Assembly (NCBI GenBank): GCA_001872945.1
Contig: MNYC01000049.1
Span: 1-38,410 of the forward strand
Direction: 5' to 3'
DNA length: 38,410 nt
DNA from: a bacterium CG2_30_37_16
Lineage (GTDB): Bacteria > Patescibacteriota > CPR2
Shown: one piece after another, positions 10,785 through 19,457 of the stretch
Layout of the letters: every line of letters begins with the position of its first letter
Position numbering within the stretch: position 1 is the first letter of the stretch
Position numbers and translations under genes: made by a program
Notes under the pieces: generated by a model
Database searches by the model: none
Told to the model about the DNA's origin: nothing
The model's input: the letters and a program-made list of their open reading frames with translations, nothing else

Positions 10785-12065
10785 ATGGCAAAAAAAATCA
10801 TTCAAAAACCAAGAGGAACTCAGGATATTCTTCCAGCTGACCAGAAATACTGGAATTTTGTAGTTGATAATTTTAGGAACGTTTTGGAGGGTTGCGGTTT
10901 CGGCAGAATTATTACTCCAACATTTGAAGATACGGCATTATTTGAAAGGGGTATAGGAACATCTACGGATATTGTTGAAAAAGAAATGTATACTTTTAAA
11001 GACAAATCCGATAATTCGATAACATTGAGGCCGGAGGGTACGGCTTCCGTGGTAAGAGCATATTTAGAGGATGGTATTTCATCATGGCTGCAACCGGTCA
11101 AATTATATTATATTAATGCATTATTTAGGTACGAACGGCCGCAGGCAGGACGTTTTAGGGAGCATCATCAAATAGGAGCGGAAATTATTGGTGATCCCAG
11201 TCCGTTAAGAGACGTTGAAATGATTGCGTTAATAAGTAGATGCCTAAAGAGGCTTCATTTGGACAACGTTTCTCTTCAGCTTAATTCAATTGGTTGTCAA
11301 GTTTGTCGTCCTCAGTATATGCGTTCTCTCAAGGCTTATTACAAGGAGCACTTAAATAGCGTTTGCGAAGATTGCACCCGAAGATACGACAAAAACCCCT
11401 TGAGGCTACTTGATTGTAAGGAGAAGGCTTGTCGTTTAGTGGCCGATAATGCTCCTCAGCTGATTAATACTCTTTGCCCCGATTGTCACGAACATTTTAG
11501 AACAATATTAGAATTTTTAGACGATTTGGGGGTTTCTTATGAATTAAATACAAAGTTAGTAAGGGGCCTTGATTATTATACGAGAACAGTTTTCGAATTT
11601 TGGTATGTTGATGATAACTTTGGTTCGCAAAATGCAATTTGCGGTGGTGGGCGTTATGACATGCTTGTAGAAATATTGGGCGGAAAACCAACTGCAGGTA
11701 TCGGCTTTGGCGTGGGAATAGAAAGGTTAATGCTAGTTTTAAAGAATGAAGAGAGCGTTTTAGTGCCGGAACTGAATGCGCCCAAAATTTACCTTGCTCA
11801 GTTAGGCGGAGCGGCTAAGAAACAGGCATTTATGCTTGCACAGTCTCTTCTAGATAACGATATACCTATTGCTTCCAGATTCGATAAAAAGTCTGTTGGT
11901 GAGCAGCTAAAAGAGGCAAGCGACCTGAAGGTTCCTTATGCAATTATTATTGGACAGAAGGAAACTATTGATGGTACTGCCATAGTTAAAGATATGTATA
12001 CCGGTTTTCAGGAAACATTACCACAGGAAATGTTGGTTAGTGAAGTAATCAAGAGGCTTAGTTGA
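10785..12065 (+). CDS. hisS: Histidyl-tRNA synthetase
   Basis: KPRGTQDILP, RPEGTASVVRAYLE, RGLDYYTRTVFEF motifs. Confidence 0.97.
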   Translation: MAKKIIQKPRGTQDILPADQKYWNFVVDNFRNVLEGCGFGRIITPTFEDTALFERGIGTSTDIVEKEMYTFKDKSDNSITLRPEGTASVVRAYLEDGISSWLQPVKLYYINALFRYERPQAGRFREHHQIGAEIIGDPSPLRDVEMIALISRCLKRLHLDNVSLQLNSIGCQVCRPQYMRSLKAYYKEHLNSVCEDCTRRYDKNPLRLLDCKEKACRLVADNAPQLINTLCPDCHEHFRTILEFLDDLGVSYELNTKLVRGLDYYTRTVFEFWYVDDNFGSQNAICGGGRYDMLVEILGGKPTAGIGFGVGIERLMLVLKNEESVLVPELNAPKIYLAQLGGAAKKQAFMLAQSLLDNDIPIASRFDKKSVGEQLKEASDLKVPYAIIIGQKETIDGTAIVKDMYTGFQETLPQEMLVSEVIKRLS

Positions 12066-12501
12066 CGAAAATCTGTTTTATAAACTATGGCTGCCGGCTA
12101 AACACTGCCGAGAGCGAAGAACTAAAAAGGGATTTAAACCCTATTGAGCAAATATTTAATTCAAGAATATGCGACTAAAAAGATTGTTGCTGGTTCGTAT
12201 CTAAGCATTTATAAAAGACCCCTAATTAAGATTCAGGATGGATGCAAGAACTATTGCAGCTATTGCATTGTTCCTTATTTACGAATGAAAGAATATAATA
12301 GGCCGCTAAAAGATATAGTTGGAACGGCAAAGAAATATGAACAAAATAATTATTCGGAAAAATAAAGACAATTATTATATTGGAACTGCTTCTAACTTTT
12401 CTGAAGTGAGAGTAAAAACAAACCAGCCGCTTGATCGTCAGATTTGTGATGTACAAATCCTACAAGCGGCTGATTCTTATTTACTAGGGAATTTACTTTA
12501 G
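12062..12501 (+). pseudogene. Decayed MtaB/MiaB-type radical SAM methylthiotransferase with internal deletions and frameshifts
   Basis: Three remnants in order but in different frames: LTKICFINYGCRLNTAESEELKRDL (N-terminus), RPLIKIQDGCKNYCSYCIVPYLR (radical SAM CxxxCxxC), NYYIGTASNFSEVRVKTNQPLDRQICDVQILQAADSYLLGNLL (C-terminal TRAM-like). Confidence 0.88.
12405..12472 (-). terminator. Probable intrinsic terminator of the lytic transglycosylase gene, formed from the mtaB remnant
   Basis: Perfect nested inverted repeats CAGCCGCTTG (12424-12433)/CAAGCGGCTG (12463-12472) and GATTTGT (12441-12447)/ACAAATC (12453-12459). On the minus strand the hairpin is followed by GTTTGTTTTTACT. Confidence 0.8.
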
Positions 12502-13134
12502 TCCAAGACTATTTGCGATGCCTAATACGTGATTAACATAGGATAATGAATGGTTATATCTGTATAGGGCATTTACAACGTTACCGTTGGCTGCACCGTT
12601 AGCTCTTAGGTAGTTGGCACCGGTATAGACCGCATCATAAACGTTGTTTATAGCGGAATTACCATCATTGTTACCGTCTTGACTGTAGGCCCTATAGGTA
12701 CTCGGTAAGAACTGCATGGGGCCAACTGCACCGGCATAAGAAGTGACATTGGTGGTATTTGATTGATGGGATTCAACTACGTGAACTGCAGCAATTACCT
12801 GCCAAGGTACCTGATATTTCTCTGAAGCCTTCTGGTAAAGAGTAGCAAATTCAGTTTTATATCCGGCTTTCTTAAGCGCCTGTTCGATCGAAAGACTTTT
12901 TTCGATGGTTACTTGGTGCTGTTCAATTTTACCCTTCATGTTGTCAAGGGATTGTTTCTTGAAGATTTGAAGTTGGTAGTTGTAACGCTGTTCAACTTCG
13001 GTTTTTCGATCCACAACATTTATTATTGATATTGGTAATTTCAAGTTTTTTTGTCTGGAAGAACTAGCAGCTTCAGCATAATTCCCGTTAGTGATTAGGC
13101 CCAAGATTATTAGGACCATTACTAATTTCTTCAT
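12493..13134 (-). CDS. Secreted lytic murein transglycosylase (SLT-like)
   Basis: Signal peptide; VPWQVIAAVHVVES, GAVGPMQFLPSTYRAYSQDGNNDG, ALYRYNHS motifs. Confidence 0.92.
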   Translation of the reverse strand: MKKLVMVLIILGLITNGNYAEAASSSRQKNLKLPISIINVVDRKTEVEQRYNYQLQIFKKQSLDNMKGKIEQHQVTIEKSLSIEQALKKAGYKTEFATLYQKASEKYQVPWQVIAAVHVVESHQSNTTNVTSYAGAVGPMQFLPSTYRAYSQDGNNDGNSAINNVYDAVYTGANYLRANGAANGNVVNALYRYNHSLSYVNHVLGIANSLGLK

Positions 13135-13199
13135 TGTTTTAAATCCTCTCTTTTCACCCTCTTAAGGGTCAAATTACTCTAACCCTCAGATCGAGAAAC

Positions 13200-13228
13200 A
13201 TTTTATCATAAAAACGTTCAAATGTCAA
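13200..13228 (-). promoter_or_regulatory. Sigma70-type promoter for the lytic transglycosylase gene
   Basis: Minus strand TTGACA - 17 bp - TAAAAT. Confidence 0.7.
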
Positions 13229-13239
13229 GTACTTTTTGA

Positions 13240-13380
13240 GTATGTACTCACTAGGTCCATCAATTTGTCATCCCGCACTTAGATGCGGGATCCATTCTTC
13301 CTGGATTCCAGATCAAGTCTGGAATGACACTGTAGTCACATAGAAATCTTACATAAAATAGGGGTCTAGTGAGTAAATAC
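13240..13380. mobile_element. MITE-like element with terminal inverted repeats and an internal double-hairpin palindrome
   Basis: Left end GTATGTACTCACTAGGTCC (13240-13258); the reverse complement of the right end (13362-13380) is GTATTTACTCACTAGACCC, 16/19 identical. Interior palindrome at 13266-13329. Confidence 0.6.
13266..13329. repeat. REP-like double-hairpin palindrome TGTCATCCCGCACTTAGATGCGGGATCC...GGATTCCAGATCAAGTCTGGAATGACA
   Basis: Two hairpins (CCCGCA/TGCGGG and ATTCCAGA/TCTGGAAT) bounded by TGTCAT/ATGACA; same architecture as 33765-33827. Confidence 0.85.
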
Positions 13381-13432
13381 CTTTTTGATGAAACCACTAT
13401 CATCCAGGCGGTTTATGCAGTATAATTGATCC

Positions 13433-13780
13433 ATGAATAACTGTATATTTTGTCAAATCGTAGAAGGAGAAGTTCCGGCTAAAAAAGTCTTCGAGTCAGA
13501 AGAAATTTTAGCTTTTTGGGATATAAATCCGGTTGCCCCAATTGATATTTTGATAATCCCTAAAAAGCATATTGGAAATTTATTTGACGCAAAAGAAGAA
13601 GACTTGATAGCGTTAGGGTATCTATTAATGGCTGCAAAGGAAGTGGCCATTAGTCATGGTCTTTTGAACTCCGGTTTTCGCTTGGTCATTAATAATGGTA
13701 AAGATGCTGATCAAATAATTCCTCATCTTCATGCGCATGTGCTTGGCGGGAAAAATTTGGGCAGCAAAATAATCGCCTAA
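13433..13780 (+). CDS. HIT-family protein (histidine triad hydrolase)
   Basis: CIFCQIVEGEVPAKKVFE N-terminus and HLHAHVLGG triad. Confidence 0.96.
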   Translation: MNNCIFCQIVEGEVPAKKVFESEEILAFWDINPVAPIDILIIPKKHIGNLFDAKEEDLIALGYLLMAAKEVAISHGLLNSGFRLVINNGKDADQIIPHLHAHVLGGKNLGSKIIA

Positions 13781-13855
13781 GTTAAAACAGTCTTGAAAAA
13801 TATAATTAAATATTATATAATCATATTGAAATTTCCATAAAAGGAGGTGAGTTTT

Positions 13856-14065
13856 TTGGCTGAAGTTACTAGAAAAGAACAAGAGTCATTCGAGAATCTG
13901 CTTCGAAGATTCAACCGAAAAGTTCAGCAATTTGGCATTCTGCCGGTCGCAAGAAAAAAAATGTATTTCAATAAACCGCTTTCCAAACGGGAACAGCGCG
14001 AAATTGCTATAAGAAAAAAGATCAAAAAAGACGCTAAGCTAAAACAGTTAATTAGGGGTTTCTAA
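13856..14065 (+). CDS. rpsU: Small ribosomal subunit protein bS21
   Basis: AEVTRKEQESFENLLRRFNRKVQQFGIL. TTG at 13856 is better placed relative to AGGAGG than the track start at 13847. Confidence 0.93.
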   Translation: MAEVTRKEQESFENLLRRFNRKVQQFGILPVARKKMYFNKPLSKREQREIAIRKKIKKDAKLKQLIRGF

Positions 14066-14500
14066 TTGATTAAAGAAACTATCGACAAGGAGCTGGTAAG
14101 TGCTCTGAAAAATAGAGATACGCTAAGATTAGGCGTTTTTAGACTGCTTAAGGCAGCCTTCAAAAATGAGGAAATTGCAAAAAAGCATCCTTTAGCCCTC
14201 GAAGAGGAAATTATAATCCTTGACCGTCAGGCGAAGCAAAGAGAGGATGCTATTTTGATTTATGAGAAGGCGGGAAGAAACGATTTGCTTTTGAAGGAAA
14301 AAGACGAGTTGTCAGTTATTAATGAGTTTAGACCCAAAAAAATGACCGAAACTGAAATTAGAACTTACGTAAAGAATCTTATCGGTAAGGCTGAAGATAA
14401 GACCTTTGGTTCAATTATGAAGCAGGTCATGAGTGATTTGAAGGGTAAGGCCGATGGATCAATCGTATCTAAGGTTGTAAAAGATGAGATTGGGGAATGA
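14066..14500 (+). CDS. GatB/YqeY domain protein
   Basis: RLGVFRLLKAAFKNEEI; KQREDAILIYEKAGR; GSIMKQVMSDLKGKADGSIVSKVVK. Confidence 0.94.
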   Translation: MIKETIDKELVSALKNRDTLRLGVFRLLKAAFKNEEIAKKHPLALEEEIIILDRQAKQREDAILIYEKAGRNDLLLKEKDELSVINEFRPKKMTETEIRTYVKNLIGKAEDKTFGSIMKQVMSDLKGKADGSIVSKVVKDEIGE

Positions 14501-14922
14501 TTGAATATATAATAAATGATTCTTCAAAAAAAATTGATCATTCAATTATCAAAAGAATAGGTGAAAATTTAGAGACTGAAAACAATAAGCTTAATATTGA
14601 GCTTAATTTTATTTCTAGGGAAGAAATTAGGAAACTAAATTTAAAATATCTAAAAAAAAATAAGCCTACTGACGTTTTATCATTCAATTCCACAGGCGAT
14701 GTTATTGTTGGTCAAATCTTTATATGTTACGATATAGCTGTAGAACAAGCCAAAGAGTACAATTGGACACTAGAAAATGAGGTTGCATTGCTAGTCATTC
14801 ACGGAACGTTACATATTCTAGGTTGGGATCACGAAAATATGAATGATGCTCGAAAAATGATCGAAAAAGAAAACGAAATTCTAAATACATTGAATTTAAA
14901 GGAGTATGATGCAGAGGCTTAA
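14497..14922 (+). CDS. ybeY: Endoribonuclease YbeY
   Basis: KPTDVLSFN and HGTLHILGWDHE metal-binding motif. Confidence 0.96.
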   Translation: MIEYIINDSSKKIDHSIIKRIGENLETENNKLNIELNFISREEIRKLNLKYLKKNKPTDVLSFNSTGDVIVGQIFICYDIAVEQAKEYNWTLENEVALLVIHGTLHILGWDHENMNDARKMIEKENEILNTLNLKEYDAEA

Positions 14923-15544
14923 TTTAATAATTTTTGGCCCTCCCGGGGCCGGTAAAGACACTCAGGTTGAGAAAATCCTAGAGCATTTTAATACTGATCC
15001 AATTGAAACCGGTGCAATTATAAGGGATCTCGTAAAAAGTGACACTCAAATTGCCAGGCAAATCAAAGATACTATTGCAAGAGGCGATTTGGTTAATGAT
15101 TCCATCATGGAAGCCATTATTAAGGATAGATTGAAAAAAGTATCAGCGCAAAGTGGTTTGATCATGGATGGATATCCCAGAACTATCAAGCAAGCCGAAA
15201 CATTCAATTTGCTTCTTACTTTTATGGATAGAAAACTTGACTATGTTGTTTTTCTTGATGTTCCTGAAGATGTTTTGGTAAGTCGTCTTTCTCAGCGAAA
15301 GATTTGCTCTATTTGCGGCAAGACAGCGTTTCCTCAAGAGGAGAATTGTTCAAGTTGCGGAGGCGCATTGGAAAAGAGAATTGATGATAACTTGGAGTCA
15401 ATTAAAAAAAGAATAATCAATTATAACGAAAAAACGGCTCCAATCATAAATTTTTATAGAAAAAGAGGGCTGCTTCTTCATATAGATGGAAATAAAAGTC
15501 CGGATGAAGTTACAAAAGAAATTTTTGAAGGTCTAAAGTCTTGA
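14906..15544 (+). CDS. adk: Adenylate kinase (zinc-lid type)
   Basis: GPPGAGKDTQ P-loop, DGYPRT, lid cysteines CSICG...CSSCG. Confidence 0.95.
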   Translation: MMQRLNLIIFGPPGAGKDTQVEKILEHFNTDPIETGAIIRDLVKSDTQIARQIKDTIARGDLVNDSIMEAIIKDRLKKVSAQSGLIMDGYPRTIKQAETFNLLLTFMDRKLDYVVFLDVPEDVLVSRLSQRKICSICGKTAFPQEENCSSCGGALEKRIDDNLESIKKRIINYNEKTAPIINFYRKRGLLLHIDGNKSPDEVTKEIFEGLKS

Positions 15545-16281
15545 TTCCTTTAAAAAATGCAAGCGATGTAAATAAAATGAAAGAGGGCGGCAAAATATTA
15601 CACGAAGCCCTTAAATCTTTAGAAAATGAAGCTGTTGTAGGAATGAGTTTATTAGAACTTGACAGGCTTGCTTCTGATTTTATATTAAAAAATAATGCAA
15701 AACCGTCTTTTTTGGGGTATGAAAATTTTCCCAATTCAATTTGCACGTCGGTTAATAGCGTTGTTGTCCATGGAATTCCAGATGAATATATATTAAAAGA
15801 TGGTGATATTATTTCTATAGACGCGGGTGTGTTTTATAAGGGTTTTCATACAGATTCGGCCATTACTTTTGGTATCGGAAAAATTGATAAAAAAGCTCTA
15901 GATTTGATAGATACTACTAAGAAATCCCTTAATGAAGCTATAAAATTAGTTCGTCCCGGTATTCGTCTAGGAGATATTTCCTTTTGTATCCAAGACTATG
16001 TTGAAAAAAAAGGATTTGGAATTGTGAGAGAACTTGTTGGTCACGGGATAGGGCACAATGTACACGAGTTACCACAGATACCCAATTACGGCAAAAAAGG
16101 AAGTGGAATTGAATTAGAAGAAGGTATGGTTTTGGCTATTGAACCCATGGTTACAGAGGGAGATCATCATATTAAAATGTCTGATGATGGCTGGGGAGTA
16201 GAAACTAAAGACGGTAAACTTTCTGCTCATTTTGAGCATACTGTAGCTGTTGTAAAAAATGGCAGCATAATATTAACTTGA
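15541..16281 (+). CDS. map: Type I methionine aminopeptidase
   Basis: NSVVVHGIPDE, DAGVFYKGFHTDSAITF, GHGIGHNVHELPQIPNYG. Confidence 0.97.
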   Translation: MIPLKNASDVNKMKEGGKILHEALKSLENEAVVGMSLLELDRLASDFILKNNAKPSFLGYENFPNSICTSVNSVVVHGIPDEYILKDGDIISIDAGVFYKGFHTDSAITFGIGKIDKKALDLIDTTKKSLNEAIKLVRPGIRLGDISFCIQDYVEKKGFGIVRELVGHGIGHNVHELPQIPNYGKKGSGIELEEGMVLAIEPMVTEGDHHIKMSDDGWGVETKDGKLSAHFEHTVAVVKNGSIILT

Positions 16282-16296
16282 AATTACTAAATTGTC

Positions 16297-16325
16297 TTGG
16301 CATTTTACTATAAAATGTCTATAAT
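16297..16325 (+). promoter_or_regulatory. Sigma70-type promoter for ftsA
   Basis: TTGGCA (16297-16302) - 17 bp - TATAAT (16320-16325). Confidence 0.75.
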
Positions 16326-16346
16326 TTAGATTAAAGGAGTAATTTA

Positions 16347-17567
16347 GTGACGCCCAAAGAACAATCATACGTCGGCATCGATGTTGGTAGCACAAAAATT
16401 AACGTGGTTGTTGGCATAATTGAGGAACCCGGAAAACCTTCCGTAATTGGAGTTGGTTCTTACCCGACAAGCGGTCTAAGAAAAGGCGTTGTTATCGATG
16501 TCGAGGAGACGGTTAGCAGTATTTCAGGGGCAGTTGAGCTTGCCGAGAGAAGCGCAGGCGTTCATATTTCCAATGCGACTATTAATATTGATGGTTCCCA
16601 CGTAGCGTCTTTAAATTCTAGGGGCGTTATTGCTGTTGGGCGAGCGGATTCCGAAATTACTTTTGAAGATACAATTAGGGCAACTGAGGCGGCGCAAGCA
16701 ATTTCCTTGCCCTCAAATAAAGAAATTATTCATGTTATCCCTAGGGAATATACAGTTGATGGTCAGATTGGTATTAAAGATCCAATTGGAATGAGTGGTG
16801 TTAGACTGGAAGTAGAAACTCATATAATAACCGGTTCGCAGCCTGCAATTAGAAATTTATATAAATGTTTTACACAAGCAGGATTGAATATTGATGATCG
16901 AATTGCGACTCCGCTTGCTGCGGCCAAAGCTGTTCTAACCAAAAGGCAGAGAGAACTTGGTTGTGTTCTAATTGATATAGGTGGTGGAACAACCTCCATA
17001 GCCGTATTTGATGAAGGAAATGAGCTCTATACGTGTATATTGCCGATAGGTTCGGGTCATGTTACTAATGATATTGCTATTGGACTTAGAAGCTCAATAG
17101 ACATAGCGGAAAAAGTAAAACTTAAATATGGATATGCTTCGCCCATTGAGATTCCGGAGAAAGAAAAGATTGATTTAGCAGAATTTGGTGGCGAAGGAAC
17201 GACATTTAAAAGGCAAGTTGCTAAAATAGTAGAAGCGCGTCTTAAGGAATTATTTGACTTAGTGAGAGACGAGCTAAGAAGAGTCGGTAAAGATGCTATG
17301 CTTCCCGGAGGGGCAGTTATATCTGGGGGCGGAGCAAACATGCCGGGAATTGTTGGGCTTGCCAAATCTATTCTTAAGTTACCTTGTGAAATTTCCAGTC
17401 CTAAAGGACTTCAAGGCTTGGTTGAAAAAGTATCAGCGCCTGAATATGCAACTGCTTTGGGTTTAATGCTTTATTCTATGGACAAGCAACGGACGCTGGG
17501 CGGCAATGAGAAATTAGCCAAGGCCTTTGAGAGAATAAAAAAATTAGTCAGAATATTTTTACCTTAG
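16347..17567 (+). CDS. ftsA: Cell division protein FtsA
   Basis: YVGIDVGSTKINVVVG, GCVLIDIGGGTTSIAVF; directly upstream of ftsZ. Confidence 0.96.
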   Translation: MTPKEQSYVGIDVGSTKINVVVGIIEEPGKPSVIGVGSYPTSGLRKGVVIDVEETVSSISGAVELAERSAGVHISNATINIDGSHVASLNSRGVIAVGRADSEITFEDTIRATEAAQAISLPSNKEIIHVIPREYTVDGQIGIKDPIGMSGVRLEVETHIITGSQPAIRNLYKCFTQAGLNIDDRIATPLAAAKAVLTKRQRELGCVLIDIGGGTTSIAVFDEGNELYTCILPIGSGHVTNDIAIGLRSSIDIAEKVKLKYGYASPIEIPEKEKIDLAEFGGEGTTFKRQVAKIVEARLKELFDLVRDELRRVGKDAMLPGGAVISGGGANMPGIVGLAKSILKLPCEISSPKGLQGLVEKVSAPEYATALGLMLYSMDKQRTLGGNEKLAKAFERIKKLVRIFLP

Positions 17568-17711
17568 TTATTCAGGATATCCACACAATCCCTGAATAAT
17601 TATATATAATTGATCTCAAATTGAATAAATCACTTACTCTAACAAAATGCTATTTACATTTGAACAAATATTATATACGATTATCTCGAGATCTTAAGCA
17701 AGGAGGTCCTC

Positions 17712-18806
17712 GTGGAAATAAAACCACAAGTTGAGACTTTTGCCAGAATAAAAGTCGTTGGCTTAGGTGGAGGTGGTTCGAATGCAATAAACAGAATGAT
17801 CGCCGCCAACTTAAAAAGCGTTGAGTTTATTGCAATTAATACTGACGCGCAAGCGTTGCATTATAGCGATGCTTCAAAAAAAGTTCATATCGGAAAAACA
17901 ACGACTCGTGGACTAGGTGCTGGTTCTGATCCTGACGTAGGACGAAAGGCCGCCGAAGAATCTTCTGAAGAGATTTATGAATCTCTAAAGGGGGCTGATA
18001 TGATCTTCCTAACTTGTGGCATGGGTGGTGGCACAGGTACGGGAGCCATAACAGTTGTTGCCAGCCTGGCAAGAGAGGTTGGTGCATTAACGGTAGCCAT
18101 CGTTACTAAACCGTTTTCATTTGAAGGTCAAAAAAGAATGCGGATTGCCGAAGAAGGAATGGATCTTTTAAAAGATAAGGTAGATACCTTGATTACTATT
18201 CCAAACGATAGGTTGCTCGCGATGATTGACAGAAAAACTACAATGCTGGATGCCTTTAATGTTGTTGATGACATTCTAAGACAGGGAGTGCAGGGAATAT
18301 CTGATCTTATTACCGTTCATGGTGTCATTAACGTTGATTTTGCAGATGTTAAGGCAATTATGTCAAATGCCGGATCGGCTCTTATGGGGATTGGAAGAGG
18401 AACGGGAGAAAGTAGGGCAGTTGAAGCCGCAAAGATGGCCATAAACAGCCCTCTCTTAGAAGTTTCTATTGATGGTGCAAAGGGAGTATTGTTTAACGTT
18501 GCCGGTGGCCAAGATCTTGGAATGTATGAAATTGATGAAGCGGCCAAAATCATTACTCAGGCAGTAGATCCTGATGCTAATATAATATTTGGTTCCGTTA
18601 TCGACCCAAATATTACCGGTGAGATCAAAATAACCGTAGTGGCAACCGGATTTACATCGGACAAGCCATCCACACCCCTTGTTGAGACAAGAAGAATTGA
18701 GCCCGAACCTGTAAGGTCATATTCTACATTTAATAAGCCAGAGGAGACAAACGAAAAAGATGAAGAATTAGACATCCCGGCATTTATTAGACACAGAGTG
18801 GAATGA
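17712..18806 (+). CDS. ftsZ: Cell division GTPase FtsZ
   Basis: [22 protein letters not shown] tubulin signature, C-terminal [11 protein letters not shown]. Confidence 0.99.
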   Translation: MEIKPQVETFARIKVVGLGGGGSNAINRMIAANLKSVEFIAINTDAQALHYSDASKKVHIGKTTTRGLGAGSDPDVGRKAAEESSEEIYESLKGADMIFLTCGMGGGTGTGAITVVASLAREVGALTVAIVTKPFSFEGQKRMRIAEEGMDLLKDKVDTLITIPNDRLLAMIDRKTTMLDAFNVVDDILRQGVQGISDLITVHGVINVDFADVKAIMSNAGSALMGIGRGTGESRAVEAAKMAINSPLLEVSIDGAKGVLFNVAGGQDLGMYEIDEAAKIITQAVDPDANIIFGSVIDPNITGEIKITVVATGFTSDKPSTPLVETRRIEPEPVRSYSTFNKPEETNEKDEELDIPAFIRHRVE

Positions 18807-18832
18807 CGTTGTTAAAAAATTGTTGATATCTT

Positions 18833-18871
18833 AAAAAGTGGATAATTCCATGTGGAATTAACACTTTTTTT
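18833..18871 (+). terminator. Intrinsic terminator downstream of ftsZ
   Basis: AAAAAGTGgataATTCCatgtGGAATTaaCACTTTTTTT. Confidence 0.85.
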
Positions 18872-18909
18872 GTATTGTAAGCCTAAAAATATTGTGGACA
18901 AAAAAACGA

Positions 18910-18963
18910 TTGACACGCTATATGTAGTGGCCTTAATCTAGTATATACCGCTACATATAGCTT
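18910..18963 (+). promoter_or_regulatory. Promoter overlapped by two NrdR-box-like palindromes
   Basis: TTGACA at 18910-18915 with TAATCT at 18934-18939. Boxes ACGCTATATGTAGTGG (18915-18930) and CCGCTACATATAGCTT (18948-18963), centres 33 bp apart. GCTATATGTAG and CTACATATAGC are perfect inverted repeats. Confidence 0.85.
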
Positions 18964-18983
18964 AGGAGGAATTGGATGATTGG

Positions 18984-19457
18984 ATGAAATGTCCCGAATG
19001 TAAAAAATCTGAATCAAAAGTGATAGAATCGAGAGAGCTTTATGATGGGGAATTGATTAGGAGAAGAAGGGAATGCCTTAAATGCCAAATGCGTTTTACT
19101 ACTTATGAAAGAATTGAACAGCCGGTAATTATGGTAATAAAAAGAGATGGTAAAAGAGAGCAGTTTTCTAGAAATAAGATCGCCAACGGTGTGTACAGGG
19201 CCTGCGAAAAACGAAATATACCGGAGACGGAAGTTGAAGAAGTGGTAAGTTCGATTGAAAAGAAAATACGGGCGAGGGGAGAAAATGAGATTTCGTCGAT
19301 TGAAATTGGGGAGCAAGTCCTTAAAGAATTGTCAGGCTTAGATGATGTTAGTTATATCCGTTTCGCGTCTGTATATCAGTCTTTTATCGATATAAACAGC
19401 TTCCATGAGATTATTAAAAATATGAAAAAGAAAGATAAGGGGAGTGAAAATGAATAA
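18984..19457 (+). CDS. nrdR: Transcriptional repressor NrdR
   Basis: MKCPECKKSESKVIESRELYDGELIRRRRECLKCQMRFTTYERIE zinc ribbon plus ATP cone. The track ORF begins at 18972. Confidence 0.97.
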   Translation: MKCPECKKSESKVIESRELYDGELIRRRRECLKCQMRFTTYERIEQPVIMVIKRDGKREQFSRNKIANGVYRACEKRNIPETEVEEVVSSIEKKIRARGENEISSIEIGEQVLKELSGLDDVSYIRFASVYQSFIDINSFHEIIKNMKKKDKGSENE

